Notes: a model not told the origin generated them from the sequence alone. A stretch of DNA of 64,000 nt from Jejubacter sp036620675 (GCA_036620675.1 JAZHEE010000007.1); one strand, 5' to 3'; counted from the first letter of the stretch, positions 54,422 through 63,222 are shown. Translations and numbers: made by a program.

Positions 54422-56121
54422 TCAGCCTCCTGTTCCGGCGGAAGCCGCCAGAAGTCGTAAAAGTTAAACCAGTCCAGCGGCGAACGCAGCGCCATCCGCT
54501 CCAGCCACTGCGCATAGCGATCGGTAGCCTCCTGAAGCGCCTGCTGGCGCCCCTGGCGCGGTAAAGTCAACGCGTCAGAGAGCGGTTCGGCGTGGATCAT
54601 CAACCGCCCCTGTTCGCGCAGAACCGTCATCATCACCACCGGGCTCTTCAGGGCCGCAGCCAGAATGAAGGGGCCCTGAGGAAACGGAGCCGGATGCCCC
54701 ATAAAATGGCTCCAGGTGACCCGCTGGCTACCGCCGCGCTGAGGGCCAACCGCAGTGCGATCGCCGACGATAGCTACCCATTCGCCGGCTTCCAGCTTCT
54801 GCTGCAGCAGCATGGCGGTTCCGGGGCCTATCTCAGTCACCGGCATCAGATTCACGCAAGCCCTGGGGGCGACCTCCGCCATCACCTGACGAAAACGCTG
54901 CGCATGTTCGGTAAACACCAGCGCATTAATCGTCAGCCCGGCATAATGCTGCGCCAGCGCCCGACTGGCCTCGATATCGCCCAGATGCGAAGCCAGAATC
55001 AGCTTGCCACGCCCCGGCCGATGGCTCAGGCACTCTTCAGCGCCGGGCGCGAAGTCGATCTCTCGCCCGATACGGATTTCGCCGCGCCACGCGGCAATTT
55101 TATTGAGCATGGCGTCGCCAAAACGCAAAAAGTGACGATAGCTGTTCAGCCCGGGAGGAAGCATCACGCCCAGTTGAGCCGCCCGGACTTCCACCCGACT
55201 CAGCCACAGGCAGGAAGCCCGGCGCTGATTCCCCCCGGTCAGCCAGTAGACACCCACTACCGGGCGCAGCAGCCAGCCGAAGGCCCGGCGCCCGAAGCGC
55301 TGCCACACCCACAGCATAAAGCGCATTCCGGCCAGTCCCCGGCGTTCTTCGGTACGCGCCCAGTGTTTCTCAGCGCCGCGCCGTAGCAGGCGCTGCGGTA
55401 GCCCCATCAGCATGCCGCAGACCAGCCGGGTATGCATCCAGGAGATCCGCAGGTTGTCATGCAGGGCATCAAAGTGCGAAACGCCATCCGCCGGGTAGAC
55501 CACCGGCGTATCGATAAAGCGGCTCGGCGTACCCGCCCGGTACAGGCGCACCATAATTTCGGTGTCGAAGTCCATGCGCTCTCCAAACCGGGCCCGCTCC
55601 AGCAATGCGATAGTCGGCGCCAGCGGGTAGACCCGGAAGCCACACATACTGTCGCGCAGGGAAAACGACAGGGTTTCGATCCATACCCAGACGTGGGTGA
55701 TATAACGTCCCCAGCGTCGGGCCCGGGGGATGGAGTCATCGTATATCGGGCGGCCAGAGATAAGCAGGTCAGGTTCCCGACGCGCCGCGGCCAGCAGACG
55801 CGGCGCGTCTTCCAGTCGGTGCTGGCCGTCGGCGTCTACCTGTAGCGCATGGCTGTACCCCTCCCGTGCCGCCGCCCGCAGGCCGTGCATCACGGCCGCC
55901 CCCTTGCCGCGGTTGACCGGCAGACGTGACAGTGTGACCCATGGATAACGCGCCGCCGCTTCCCTGATCTGTAGCTGAGTTGCCGCATCGCTACCGTCAT
56001 CCACCAGGATACAAGGCAATGCCAGCGGCTCAAGGCGCCCGAGCACCGACGCCAGGGTGGCGCCGTGGTTATAGCAGGGAATGATGAGGCAGGGACGAAA
56101 ATCAGCCTGGTTCAGCGACAT
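54415..56121 (-). CDS. apeJ: Glycosyltransferase family 2 / LPLAT acyltransferase fusion
   Basis: A 568-residue two-domain protein. Residues about 8-235 are a GT2 domain (IIPCYNHGATL, VDDGSDAATQ, QVDADGQH); residues about 285-560 are an LPLAT/LpxL-type acyltransferase (ASHLGDIEASRAL with the HX4E motif, and GDRTAVGPQRGG). Such fusions are a hallmark of aryl polyene clusters and probably help attach the pigment to its lipid/sugar anchor. The exact acceptor is not visible. Confidence 0.87.
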   Translation of the reverse strand: MSLNQADFRPCLIIPCYNHGATLASVLGRLEPLALPCILVDDGSDAATQLQIREAAARYPWVTLSRLPVNRGKGAAVMHGLRAAAREGYSHALQVDADGQHRLEDAPRLLAAARREPDLLISGRPIYDDSIPRARRWGRYITHVWVWIETLSFSLRDSMCGFRVYPLAPTIALLERARFGERMDFDTEIMVRLYRAGTPSRFIDTPVVYPADGVSHFDALHDNLRISWMHTRLVCGMLMGLPQRLLRRGAEKHWARTEERRGLAGMRFMLWVWQRFGRRAFGWLLRPVVGVYWLTGGNQRRASCLWLSRVEVRAAQLGVMLPPGLNSYRHFLRFGDAMLNKIAAWRGEIRIGREIDFAPGAEECLSHRPGRGKLILASHLGDIEASRALAQHYAGLTINALVFTEHAQRFRQVMAEVAPRACVNLMPVTEIGPGTAMLLQQKLEAGEWVAIVGDRTAVGPQRGGSQRVTWSHFMGHPAPFPQGPFILAAALKSPVVMMTVLREQGRLMIHAEPLSDALTLPRQGRQQALQEATDRYAQWLERMALRSPLDWFNFYDFWRLPPEQEAEC

Positions 56122-56465
56122 AGCTTAATCTTTCCACTGCTGGCCATCCGTTCAGATTCGTTATCCACCACCAGGTAATAGCGAAAATGGAGCAGATCGC
56201 GTTGCAGTTCCCGGTGCAGCTCCAGCCGCAGTTCACTTTCCGGCATGACCGGGGTCTGAAATTTGACCCGATCCACGCTGTGATAGCGCAGTCCACCAGT
56301 CAGCGGTTCGCTATAGCCCATGGCCCAGTGGATCTGAGCCACGCCCGGCAGCACCCGCCACTGGGGGAAGTGGCCCCGGAACCAGAACAGCGTGTCAGGG
56401 ATCCACAAACGCAGCGTCAGACTGTCCGCATCCGGTGCACTGCGCTGGAGTTCAATGGGGTTCAT
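56112..56465 (-). CDS. apeI: Aryl polyene hotdog dehydratase (ApeI-type)
   Basis: A 117-residue FabZ/FabA-like dehydratase subunit. RGHFPQWRVLPGV keeps the catalytic histidine, but the helix that normally holds glutamate (LILEAMAQ in FabZ) reads AQIHWAMGY, so glutamate is replaced by histidine. It complements the partner at 48918-49376, which has the glutamate but not the histidine. Confidence 0.84.
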   Translation of the reverse strand: MNPIELQRSAPDADSLTLRLWIPDTLFWFRGHFPQWRVLPGVAQIHWAMGYSEPLTGGLRYHSVDRVKFQTPVMPESELRLELHRELQRDLLHFRYYLVVDNESERMASSGKIKLCR

Positions 56466-57789
56466 AAAACAGCTCCTGTATCAGGTTCCATGCTCGTTTA
56501 CTCTGACTGGTCAGCGGAATGCTCGTCACCTGCCGCCAGTAGCGCGGCACCACCGGTGGCGCCAGCCAACGCATCAACTCGCGGCGCCATGCCTGACGGC
56601 GCCGGAACGACCAGTCGTCGGCATTATGCAACACCACCGCCGCTGCCGTGACGCTGCGACCGCCCCGGGTCACCACCAGCACCGCCGCGTCGGCGATCTC
56701 TGGAAGCAATCTTAGCCGACGCTCGATCTCATCCAGCGAAACCCGCTGCTCTTCGATCTTAACGGTACGATCTTCGCGCCCCAGCAGATCGAAGGTTCGC
56801 GCGTCGCGAAATGCCAGCCGATCGCTCAGTCGCCACTCCCCCGCGTCGATGAGCGGCGAATGTAACCATATGCCGCTATCATCAGCGTGAAAAACCACCT
56901 CCGGAAAGGCATGCCACGGCTCATCTTCGCGCAGGCGTTCGCGCCATGCCACGACACCGGTTTCGGTGCTGCCGTATATTTCCGCCACCGCTACGCCAAA
57001 GTCGCGCCGCGCCTGACGGGCGATCGGCTCGCTGAGCGGCCCGGCGGCGGAGAGTACGAAACGGCAGTCCGCGGGAATAAGCCGGGGATCCATTCTTCCC
57101 AGTAACGCCGGGCTGGTGACAAAGGCCCACGCCCTGCCCCGTGCCTGCGGCGGCAGCTGTTCAGGAAACTCCACCCGCCGCGCGCTAAAAGGCAGCCCCA
57201 GCGCCATCGGCAGGATAATCCGAAAGGTTAAGCCGTACAGGTGCTGATGGCTGACCGAAGCTAACACCCGGCAGCCCGCCAGTCGGCGTCCCCAGCGACG
57301 GGCCAGCCAGTTGGCCTCGCAATCCAGCGCCGCCACGGTTTTCACTACCCGTTGCGGCTCCCCGGAGGAGCCAGAGGTAAACAGTACCAACTGCGCCAGG
57401 GGAGGTATCGCCGGTAGCGGTGTTTCGGGAGCGTCGGGCACCAGCATGGGATCAATTCCCGGAAAACCATCGAGCGTCAGGGCCAGGTCGGTCAGCAGAC
57501 CGTCAAAGTGCTGGCGCTGTTCGCGCAGTTGCGCCTCGCGACTGTGGCCGGGCAGCACCGGCGTTTTGCCGGCATGGAGCAACGCCAGTAGCGCCACCAG
57601 GAAGGTATAGCTGCTGTCGCAACAGATGGCCCAGCGCATCTGAGGCTGGCGGCGCAGCCAGGCGCAGAGCCGAACCGTCGCCGCCCGCAGGTCGCCGCAG
57701 GTATAGTGGCGATCGCCATCCAGCGCCACCGTGCGGGCGCCGTCATCGCATGGCGCCAGCCACTCCGCCAGAGGAACGCTATCGGTCAT
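56452..57789 (-). CDS. apeH: AMP-dependent aryl/acyl ligase of the aryl polyene cluster
   Basis: A 445-residue adenylate-forming enzyme, shorter than ordinary acyl-CoA ligases. It shows the P-loop-like FTSGSSGEPQ near residues 137-146, AEIYGSTETG near 270, and the hinge/C-terminal part LLGREDRTVKIEEQRVSLDEIE. In studied clusters it activates 4-hydroxybenzoate and loads it on an ACP as the starter unit. No ammonia-lyase gene is present, so the aryl acid must come from central metabolism (chorismate lyase). Confidence 0.86.
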   Translation of the reverse strand: MTDSVPLAEWLAPCDDGARTVALDGDRHYTCGDLRAATVRLCAWLRRQPQMRWAICCDSSYTFLVALLALLHAGKTPVLPGHSREAQLREQRQHFDGLLTDLALTLDGFPGIDPMLVPDAPETPLPAIPPLAQLVLFTSGSSGEPQRVVKTVAALDCEANWLARRWGRRLAGCRVLASVSHQHLYGLTFRIILPMALGLPFSARRVEFPEQLPPQARGRAWAFVTSPALLGRMDPRLIPADCRFVLSAAGPLSEPIARQARRDFGVAVAEIYGSTETGVVAWRERLREDEPWHAFPEVVFHADDSGIWLHSPLIDAGEWRLSDRLAFRDARTFDLLGREDRTVKIEEQRVSLDEIERRLRLLPEIADAAVLVVTRGGRSVTAAAVVLHNADDWSFRRRQAWRRELMRWLAPPVVPRYWRQVTSIPLTSQSKRAWNLIQELFYEPH

Positions 57790-58348
57790 AGCGTTTCACT
57801 CTCCGTCGCACGCACCACTCCACCGCAAAAAGCATCCCCATAGCCAGATAAGCCAGGACGCCGTTCCACAGCGTCCAGGCGCTCAGGCTGCCAGACATTA
57901 CCGTCGCCAGCGCTATCCCGCCGTTGATCACGAAAAACAGGCTCCAGACCTGGGTCACTTTTCGGGTATAGCGCTTTGCCGCCGTAGAGAGCTCGTGCCC
58001 CTCCTGCCAGCGGGCAATACGCTCCACCAGCGGCGGCCCGACAAACAGCGAACTGGCAAACAGCAGCAGCATAACCAGATTAACCAGTACCGGATACCAG
58101 AGCATCAGGCGCGCCTGGGGTAGCCAGTATCCGGCCAGCGCCAGTAACGCTCCCGCCAGCAGCAGGATGATTCCCGGCAGGCGTAGCGCGCCGGCAGGCA
58201 TTATGACCAGACGCAGGGCGAACAGCAGGGCCAACGCCAGCATCAACGCCCGCCATTGCGGGTGCGTCAGCGCCAGCCAGACACAGAATGGCCAGCCGAC
58301 AAGCGTCGCAGCACCAGCTCCCCGGAAAATGGCCCGCAGCGTTGGCAT
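57779..58348 (-). CDS. apeG: Small polytopic membrane protein of the aryl polyene cluster
   Basis: A 189-residue protein with about five to six hydrophobic helices (residues about 8-28, 33-50, 55-75, 80-105, 132-152, 158-175) and a basic C-terminus RRRVKRYDR. Homologues lie beside the ACP and ligase genes of such clusters; function unknown. Its ATG overlaps the stop of the ACP gene in TAATG. Confidence 0.8.
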   Translation of the reverse strand: MPTLRAIFRGAGAATLVGWPFCVWLALTHPQWRALMLALALLFALRLVIMPAGALRLPGIILLLAGALLALAGYWLPQARLMLWYPVLVNLVMLLLFASSLFVGPPLVERIARWQEGHELSTAAKRYTRKVTQVWSLFFVINGGIALATVMSGSLSAWTLWNGVLAYLAMGMLFAVEWCVRRRVKRYDR

Positions 58349-58602
58349 TAGCCCTCACGCATCAGTTTTTCCACCGCGTTGACCACATCTTCCACGGTGC
58401 GCACCGACTTAAAGTCATCAGCAGAGATTTTTTTGCCGGTGCGTTTTTGCAGATGCACCACCATATCCACCGCATCGATACTGTCCAGGTCCAGGTCCTC
58501 GTTCAGGCGCGCCCCGGGTGTAACCTTTTCCGCGGGTACTTCGAATAATTCGTCAAGCAGTTCACATACCTGCTGCCAGATTTCATCTCTTGTCGTCATC
58601 AT
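58348..58602 (-). CDS. apeF: Acyl carrier protein, aryl polyene cluster (second)
   Basis: An 84-residue ACP with the phosphopantetheine serine in NEDLDLDSIDAVDM (near 41). It could start one codon later (MTTRDE). Eight bases after the first ACP gene. In known clusters the two ACPs have separate roles, one for elongation and one for starter or other steps. Confidence 0.88.
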   Translation of the reverse strand: MMTTRDEIWQQVCELLDELFEVPAEKVTPGARLNEDLDLDSIDAVDMVVHLQKRTGKKISADDFKSVRTVEDVVNAVEKLMREG

Positions 58603-58610
58603 TCACTCCG

Positions 58611-58880
58611 TTAAACGCCACGCGTCGGATTTTGCGCAGCGATAAATTTGGCCAGGGTCGCGACGGAATAAAAATGCTGACGCATCTCGTCATTCTCGGC
58701 GGACAGTACCACACCGTAGCGATTCTTCACCGCCAGCCCCAGTTCCAGCGCATCGATGGAATCCAGTCCCAGTCCGTCGCCAAACAGTGGCGCATCGGTT
58801 TCAATATCTTCGACGCTAATCTCTTCCAGATTGAGCGTATCAATGATTAATTTTTTTATTTCAGCAAATAAGGATTCCAT
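58611..58880 (-). CDS. apeE: Acyl carrier protein, aryl polyene cluster (first)
   Basis: An 89-residue ACP with the serine in GDGLGLDSIDALEL (near 42). The start MESLFAEIKKLI is chosen because ACPs begin with this helix; the longer frame is overlap with the acyltransferase gene. Its codons differ much from those of acpP. Confidence 0.87.
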   Translation of the reverse strand: MESLFAEIKKLIIDTLNLEEISVEDIETDAPLFGDGLGLDSIDALELGLAVKNRYGVVLSAENDEMRQHFYSVATLAKFIAAQNPTRGV

Positions 58881-58893
58881 AGGTGTTCCGGTC

Positions 58894-59658
58894 TTAACGG
58901 GGTACAGGCAACGCCTGTTCCAGATAGCGGGTAAGGCGGCGCGCCGCACGGGCGCAGGCGTCGTCTCCCGCCAGATAAATACGACTGTCGATGCGTGAGC
59001 GCACCGAAATAACCATCACAGGCTTTTGTGCTGGCACCTGGTACCAGCGGCTCTGCTTATCCAGCCAGCGCGCGCTGCAGTCGATATGAACCAGTCGCAG
59101 AGGGCAACCGCTACGCACGGCGATATTGGCGGCGCCGCGCTGGAGTCTGAAGGGGCTGCCAGGTTGAGTACGGGTACCCTCGGGAAAAATCAGGATCGAC
59201 TCCCCTGCCGCCAGCCGCCGACGGCTTTCCGCCAGCAGCGTTTCGCCCTGACTGTTAATCAGATAGTCCGCGGCACGAATCACGCCGCGCATAAAAATAT
59301 TGCCCGTCAGACTGGCCTTCACCAGGCAACCCATCTGCGGCATCTGCGATGCGATAAAAACATAGTCCAGCAGCGTGGGATGATTGGCGACGACAAGCAC
59401 GCCGCGCTCTTCACGCAACAGCGCGCTATTTTCAAAATGGTAGTCGAAGACCCCCAGCCAGCGGCCATGACGCAGAAAAAAACGGAAGCTGGTGGATACC
59501 GCACGACGCGCCAGATTACGGCGTCGAACGCGATCGCGCACCGTCAGGTTCAGCAGATTAAAGCCGAACAGCGCCATCAGAAAACCACCAAGGCCAAACA
59601 GAACGAACAGCCAGCCCGTCATTGCTACACGCCAGCACCAGTTAAGGCGCTGCATCAT
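58894..59658 (-). CDS. apeD: Lysophospholipid-acyltransferase-type (LPLAT) protein
   Basis: A 254-residue acyltransferase with one or two N-terminal membrane helices (about 5-35), the HX4D motif ANHPTLLDYVF and the FPEGTR motif. I start at 59658 because ATGA overlaps the stop of the first gene; upstream in-frame codons lie in that gene. It probably transfers an acyl group in making the lipid anchor of the pigment. Confidence 0.85.
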   Translation of the reverse strand: MMQRLNWCWRVAMTGWLFVLFGLGGFLMALFGFNLLNLTVRDRVRRRNLARRAVSTSFRFFLRHGRWLGVFDYHFENSALLREERGVLVVANHPTLLDYVFIASQMPQMGCLVKASLTGNIFMRGVIRAADYLINSQGETLLAESRRRLAAGESILIFPEGTRTQPGSPFRLQRGAANIAVRSGCPLRLVHIDCSARWLDKQSRWYQVPAQKPVMVISVRSRIDSRIYLAGDDACARAARRLTRYLEQALPVPR

Positions 59659-60374
59659 GAGGCCACGCTCCAGCGCCATGTCAGACGTTCGCCGGTCAGC
59701 CCAAAAGCGCTTTCGCCCGCCAGCCAGGCACGCAGAAACGCCAGTCCCTGGGGAAGCGGCCCCTGCGGCGTCCGGCCGCGGGGCTCGCTCTGACAACGCA
59801 GCGCGCCACCGGCGGCCAGCACCAGCCCCACCGCCCAGGGAACATAAGGCGCGCTCAGGCTGTTCTGATAAAACTCGGGGATAGCACCGTCAAAATCCAC
59901 CAGCAGTACCTGGCGGTAACCAGCATGATGCAGCGTGGCCACTTCCAGTAGCGCCTGCTGGAAAGTATCGGCCCCGGCGCAAACTGAAGATGAAACCAGC
60001 GGCGCCTTTGCGGCAATGGTCAGACTGCCGACGGCGGCGTTGTGGACAGACATAGCGAAATCGGTGGGCGATAGTGGCTGCCGCTGCGCAAGAGCGCTCA
60101 GAATACGGTAGTTGCGCTCCAGCTCACCGTGGCGGCTGGCGAAGACCACGGCATCCACCGACTGACGCGCCATCAGCGCCAGACCGCATTCCACGGCCTG
60201 ACGACTGCCGGAAGCGAGACGCCGCGCCGTCATCATCGGCAAGTGGCGACCCTTCGCCAGCGATGCCGTCGCGTCGATAGCGCCATCGCCCGCCGCCCAG
60301 TCCCGCCATGCCTGCGGCTCAGAGAGCCCCGGCGCACTGGCCTGCCAGTCCACAACAGAAAAAGCTAACTTCAT
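59655..60374 (-). CDS. apeC: Ketosynthase-like chain length factor (ApeC-type)
   Basis: A 239-residue truncated ketosynthase (Ketoacyl-synt_2 class). It keeps the N-terminal half fold with SSSVCAGADTFQQALLE where the nucleophile elbow would be, but lacks the second half with both histidines, so it cannot condense alone. In studied systems it pairs with ApeO as a KS/CLF-like heterodimer. It is the first gene of the operon; the ribosome site (AGAGAA) is modest. Confidence 0.83.
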   Translation of the reverse strand: MKLAFSVVDWQASAPGLSEPQAWRDWAAGDGAIDATASLAKGRHLPMMTARRLASGSRQAVECGLALMARQSVDAVVFASRHGELERNYRILSALAQRQPLSPTDFAMSVHNAAVGSLTIAAKAPLVSSSVCAGADTFQQALLEVATLHHAGYRQVLLVDFDGAIPEFYQNSLSAPYVPWAVGLVLAAGGALRCQSEPRGRTPQGPLPQGLAFLRAWLAGESAFGLTGERLTWRWSVAS

Positions 60375-60692
60375 TTCTCTACCACAGTTTCAGGAAGGGA
60401 ATTCATTACCAGACACACAACAAGTGATATAGCAGAGCCCTGTACCAGACAGCTATCGCATTACTCCCAAACCCGGAGACACCGCACAACGGGATCATCT
60501 GCCGACATCCACCGGCAGACGAAACGAAAAATATCGGCGATGATTAAAGGTTAAACAGCGTCGTATGGTATCTGTTTCGGACAGCGCGCCCGACGCAGTT
60601 ACGCCGGGCGATAATAACAAACCCCCGGGGCCGAATGCACCCTTAATAGCGGAGTTAGCAGAGGTTGATAAAGAAAAATAACGGGAAAATTC
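60375..60692. promoter_or_regulatory. Upstream region of the aryl polyene operon
   Basis: A 318-base gene-free interval between ycdY and apeC. On the minus strand TGCTATATC (60434-60426) is an extended -10 candidate about 50 bases before apeC, with no good -35. TCTGCCG-N8-CGGCAGA (60498-60519) is a small dyad that could be a regulator site. No regulator gene is nearby. E. coli ycdZ and the curli genes belong at this position. Confidence 0.4.
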
Positions 60693-61256
60693 CTATTCAT
60701 CCTCGGGCGCGTTTCCCTCTTCCTGAAGCTCTTCGCGCATCGCCTGCAGCGCTTCGCGGGTCAGTTGCGCCAGAGTCCGCCAGAACGGCGTGACGGCATG
60801 GGCTTCCACCTTGCCGAGAAAGTTATCGCTCCAGGGCAGCAGCCAGACGGCAAACAGCGTTTCCAGCGCCCGGCTTTCCGGCTCCGCGTTATCCTCAAAC
60901 CAGGAGCCGGCCAGCAACAGCGCGCCGAAGTGCTCGGCGGGCCCTTCGCCCAGCGGCATGCCCTGCCCGGCCAGGAAATCGCGCACCTCCTGTTCGCTGC
61001 CGCCTTCGACCCAGGCCGAACGTAGCGGCGATACCCGACACGCTTCGCCAACGAACAGCGCGTTGTAATCCTGCGCCAGCAAACCGGCATCGCAGTTATT
61101 CTGCAAGCGCGCCAGCTGATCGTCCTGCTGTAGCGGCCAGTGCTGCGCCAGTTTGCCTTCGCTAATCAGCTGATAGAGAGGTTCCAGCAGCGGATCCTGG
61201 GGCTGGCGGTAGAAAAGCGAGCCCAGCACGCGGCAGAGCATTGAAAAATCGTTCAT
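60693..61256 (-). CDS. ycdY: YcdY, TorD-family redox chaperone-like protein
   Basis: A 187-residue TorD/DmsD-family protein; in E. coli it interacts with and enhances YcdX, and is linked to swarming. The start MNDFSMLCRVLGSLFYRQPQDP matches E. coli. Family motifs: DYNALFVGE, RSAWVEGGSE and LGKVEAHAVTPFW. It follows ycdX by 19 bases. Confidence 0.93.
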   Translation of the reverse strand: MNDFSMLCRVLGSLFYRQPQDPLLEPLYQLISEGKLAQHWPLQQDDQLARLQNNCDAGLLAQDYNALFVGEACRVSPLRSAWVEGGSEQEVRDFLAGQGMPLGEGPAEHFGALLLAGSWFEDNAEPESRALETLFAVWLLPWSDNFLGKVEAHAVTPFWRTLAQLTREALQAMREELQEEGNAPEDE

Positions 61257-61275
61257 AAAGGCTTCCGTTGTCGTT

Positions 61276-62013
61276 TCAGAAAGAGGCCAGTTCCGGAATC
61301 GGCGCCCGTCCCCGGGATTCGAGGAAATCGAGCAGACGACGGGGCGAAACATTCAGGATTCGCTCCTCCGGGAAATTGACCTCGTCCAGTATTTTACGAC
61401 ATTCCGTAAAATCGCCCAGCGTAAATGCACTATGCGAGTCCGATCCCAGCGCCAGCCAGCCGCCAGCATCACGCACCGCTTCAGCGATCGCCCGACAGTT
61501 AGGGCCGCTGCCCTTGCGGGAATGGGTAAAGGAAGAGTTGTTCAGTTCCAGCGCAACCTGGTATTTCGCTGCGGCCCGGGCAATGGCCGGAATATCGACC
61601 GGGAACTTCGGGTTGCCCGGGTGGCTGATGATATGAACATCCCCGGCGGCCATGGCCGCAATCATGGCCTGGGTGTGGCTTTCTTTATCACGGGGCGGGA
61701 AGACCGGCTCGTGGAAACCGGCGACGATCAAGTCGAGTGCGTCCAGCATCGGCCCGGTGCAGTCAATCTCACCGTCGGTGTTTTTGATATTGGCTTCAAT
61801 ACCGCGCAGGATCCCGATGCCATCCACCACGCGTGGCCAGACTCGCATATTCATAAAGTGCCAGTAGTGCGGAGCATCCGCCATATCGGGGCCGTGATCG
61901 GTAATGGCGAAGAGCTTAATGCCCCGGGATTGCGCCGCGGCGATATAGTCATGCAGGGTGCTGTAGGCGTGAGTACTGGCGACGGTATGCATATGCAGGT
62001 CTACGGGATACAT
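61276..62013 (-). CDS. ycdX: YcdX, PHP-family zinc phosphatase
   Basis: A 245-residue PHP-domain metal-dependent phosphatase with three zinc ions. Ligand motifs: DLHMHTVAS (residues 5-13), AITDHGPDM near 40, GFHEPVF near 101, ISHPGNPKF near 131, and GSDSHSAF near 192. The start MYPVDLHMH gives the E. coli length. Confidence 0.94.
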   Translation of the reverse strand: MYPVDLHMHTVASTHAYSTLHDYIAAAQSRGIKLFAITDHGPDMADAPHYWHFMNMRVWPRVVDGIGILRGIEANIKNTDGEIDCTGPMLDALDLIVAGFHEPVFPPRDKESHTQAMIAAMAAGDVHIISHPGNPKFPVDIPAIARAAAKYQVALELNNSSFTHSRKGSGPNCRAIAEAVRDAGGWLALGSDSHSAFTLGDFTECRKILDEVNFPEERILNVSPRRLLDFLESRGRAPIPELASF

Positions 62014-62103
62014 GTTTTTCTCCATTTTGCCGTTTTGCTCAGGATAACAGCTATTGGCTCCCGTTTTTAGTCCACCGCCGCGCCACCGACGCCGGAAAGG
62101 CGA

Positions 62104-63045
62104 TTAATAGCCGCGGCGTCGGTTCACCTGGCCGCCAGGGTTTTCGCCCTGTTCAAGTTTTAACAGCGCACTGACTATCCACTCAATCGCCTGAGCGGGC
62201 CGCGTAACGGCCGCCACATGAGGCGTGATGGATACCCGGGGATGGGCCCAGAGCGGACTTGCGGCGGGCAGCGGCTCCTGCGAGAAGACATCCAGCATCG
62301 CCGCTTTGATCTGCCCGCTGTTCAGCGCCGCCAGCAAATCATCTTCGACCAGATGGGCACCACGGGCCAGGTTCAGGACATAAGCCTGCGGCTGCAACTG
62401 CGCCAGCAGCGCATGATCGATAATGCCGACGGTCTGAGGCGTATTAGGCAGCAGGTTGATAAGCACCCGGGTGCCCTTCAGAAATGCCGGGAGCTCCTCG
62501 TTTCCGGCATAGCTGACAACATCGGGGTACTGTTTACGGCTGCGGCTCCAGCAGCGAACCGGGAATCCCCAGCCCGTCAGGCTGTCCGCTACCTGTCCCC
62601 CCAGAACGCCAGCGCCCAGAATACCGATGGTAAATTCGTCGTGGGGATATTCCGCAAGCGGCTGCCACACCCCTTGCTGTTGCTGGATTTGATAATCATC
62701 AAAGCGACGGAACCAGCGCAATACCTGGCTCACGGCGTACTCCTGCATCTGGCGCCCCATTCCAGTATCCTCCAGGCGAAACAGCGGCACGGTTTCGGGA
62801 AGCATTTCCGGATGAGCATCCAGCTTGCTCAGTATGGCGTCAACGCCGGCGCCCAGCACAAATACCGCTTTCAGCTCAGGGCGCCCACTCAGCATCTCCA
62901 CCGGCGGCTGCCACACCAGCGCGTAGTCGGCGGGCCTGTCATCGCCCGGTGCCCATGCCCGGATGCGTGCTGCGGGCAGCGCCTGCTGCAAACGGTCAAG
63001 CCAGTATTGCGTGTCAAAAGTCGGATGGTAAAACAGGATATCCAT
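62104..63045 (-). CDS. ghrA: Glyoxylate/hydroxypyruvate reductase A
   Basis: A 313-residue D-2-hydroxyacid dehydrogenase that reduces glyoxylate and hydroxypyruvate with NADPH. The nucleotide motif GILGAGVLGGQVADSL lies near residues 139-154; catalytic Arg in NLARGAHLVE, Glu in DVFSQEPLP, and His in ITPHVAAVT. It is preceded by the serX tRNA genes, the same neighbour as in E. coli. Confidence 0.94.
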   Translation of the reverse strand: MDILFYHPTFDTQYWLDRLQQALPAARIRAWAPGDDRPADYALVWQPPVEMLSGRPELKAVFVLGAGVDAILSKLDAHPEMLPETVPLFRLEDTGMGRQMQEYAVSQVLRWFRRFDDYQIQQQQGVWQPLAEYPHDEFTIGILGAGVLGGQVADSLTGWGFPVRCWSRSRKQYPDVVSYAGNEELPAFLKGTRVLINLLPNTPQTVGIIDHALLAQLQPQAYVLNLARGAHLVEDDLLAALNSGQIKAAMLDVFSQEPLPAASPLWAHPRVSITPHVAAVTRPAQAIEWIVSALLKLEQGENPGGQVNRRRGY

Positions 63046-63222
63046 GCAGTCTCCCGGTTCAGGGGTTTTATTGAGGCATTCAGACACTCTATCACAACTT
63101 CTTTTTCGTCGACTGACGGCGTTTTTTTGCCCATTTACCGGCGACCGACAGCAACATTTGCTCTTTTAATCAACAAACTGGACGAAGTTTAGCTGAACGC
63201 GCCACTGCGCCAGAAATTTACG

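Noticed and set aside
60587..60610. CGCCCG...CGGGCG hairpin upstream of the aryl polyene operon as terminator of an upstream unit
   Set aside because: It has no T-tract in either direction and only six pairs with a 12-base loop.
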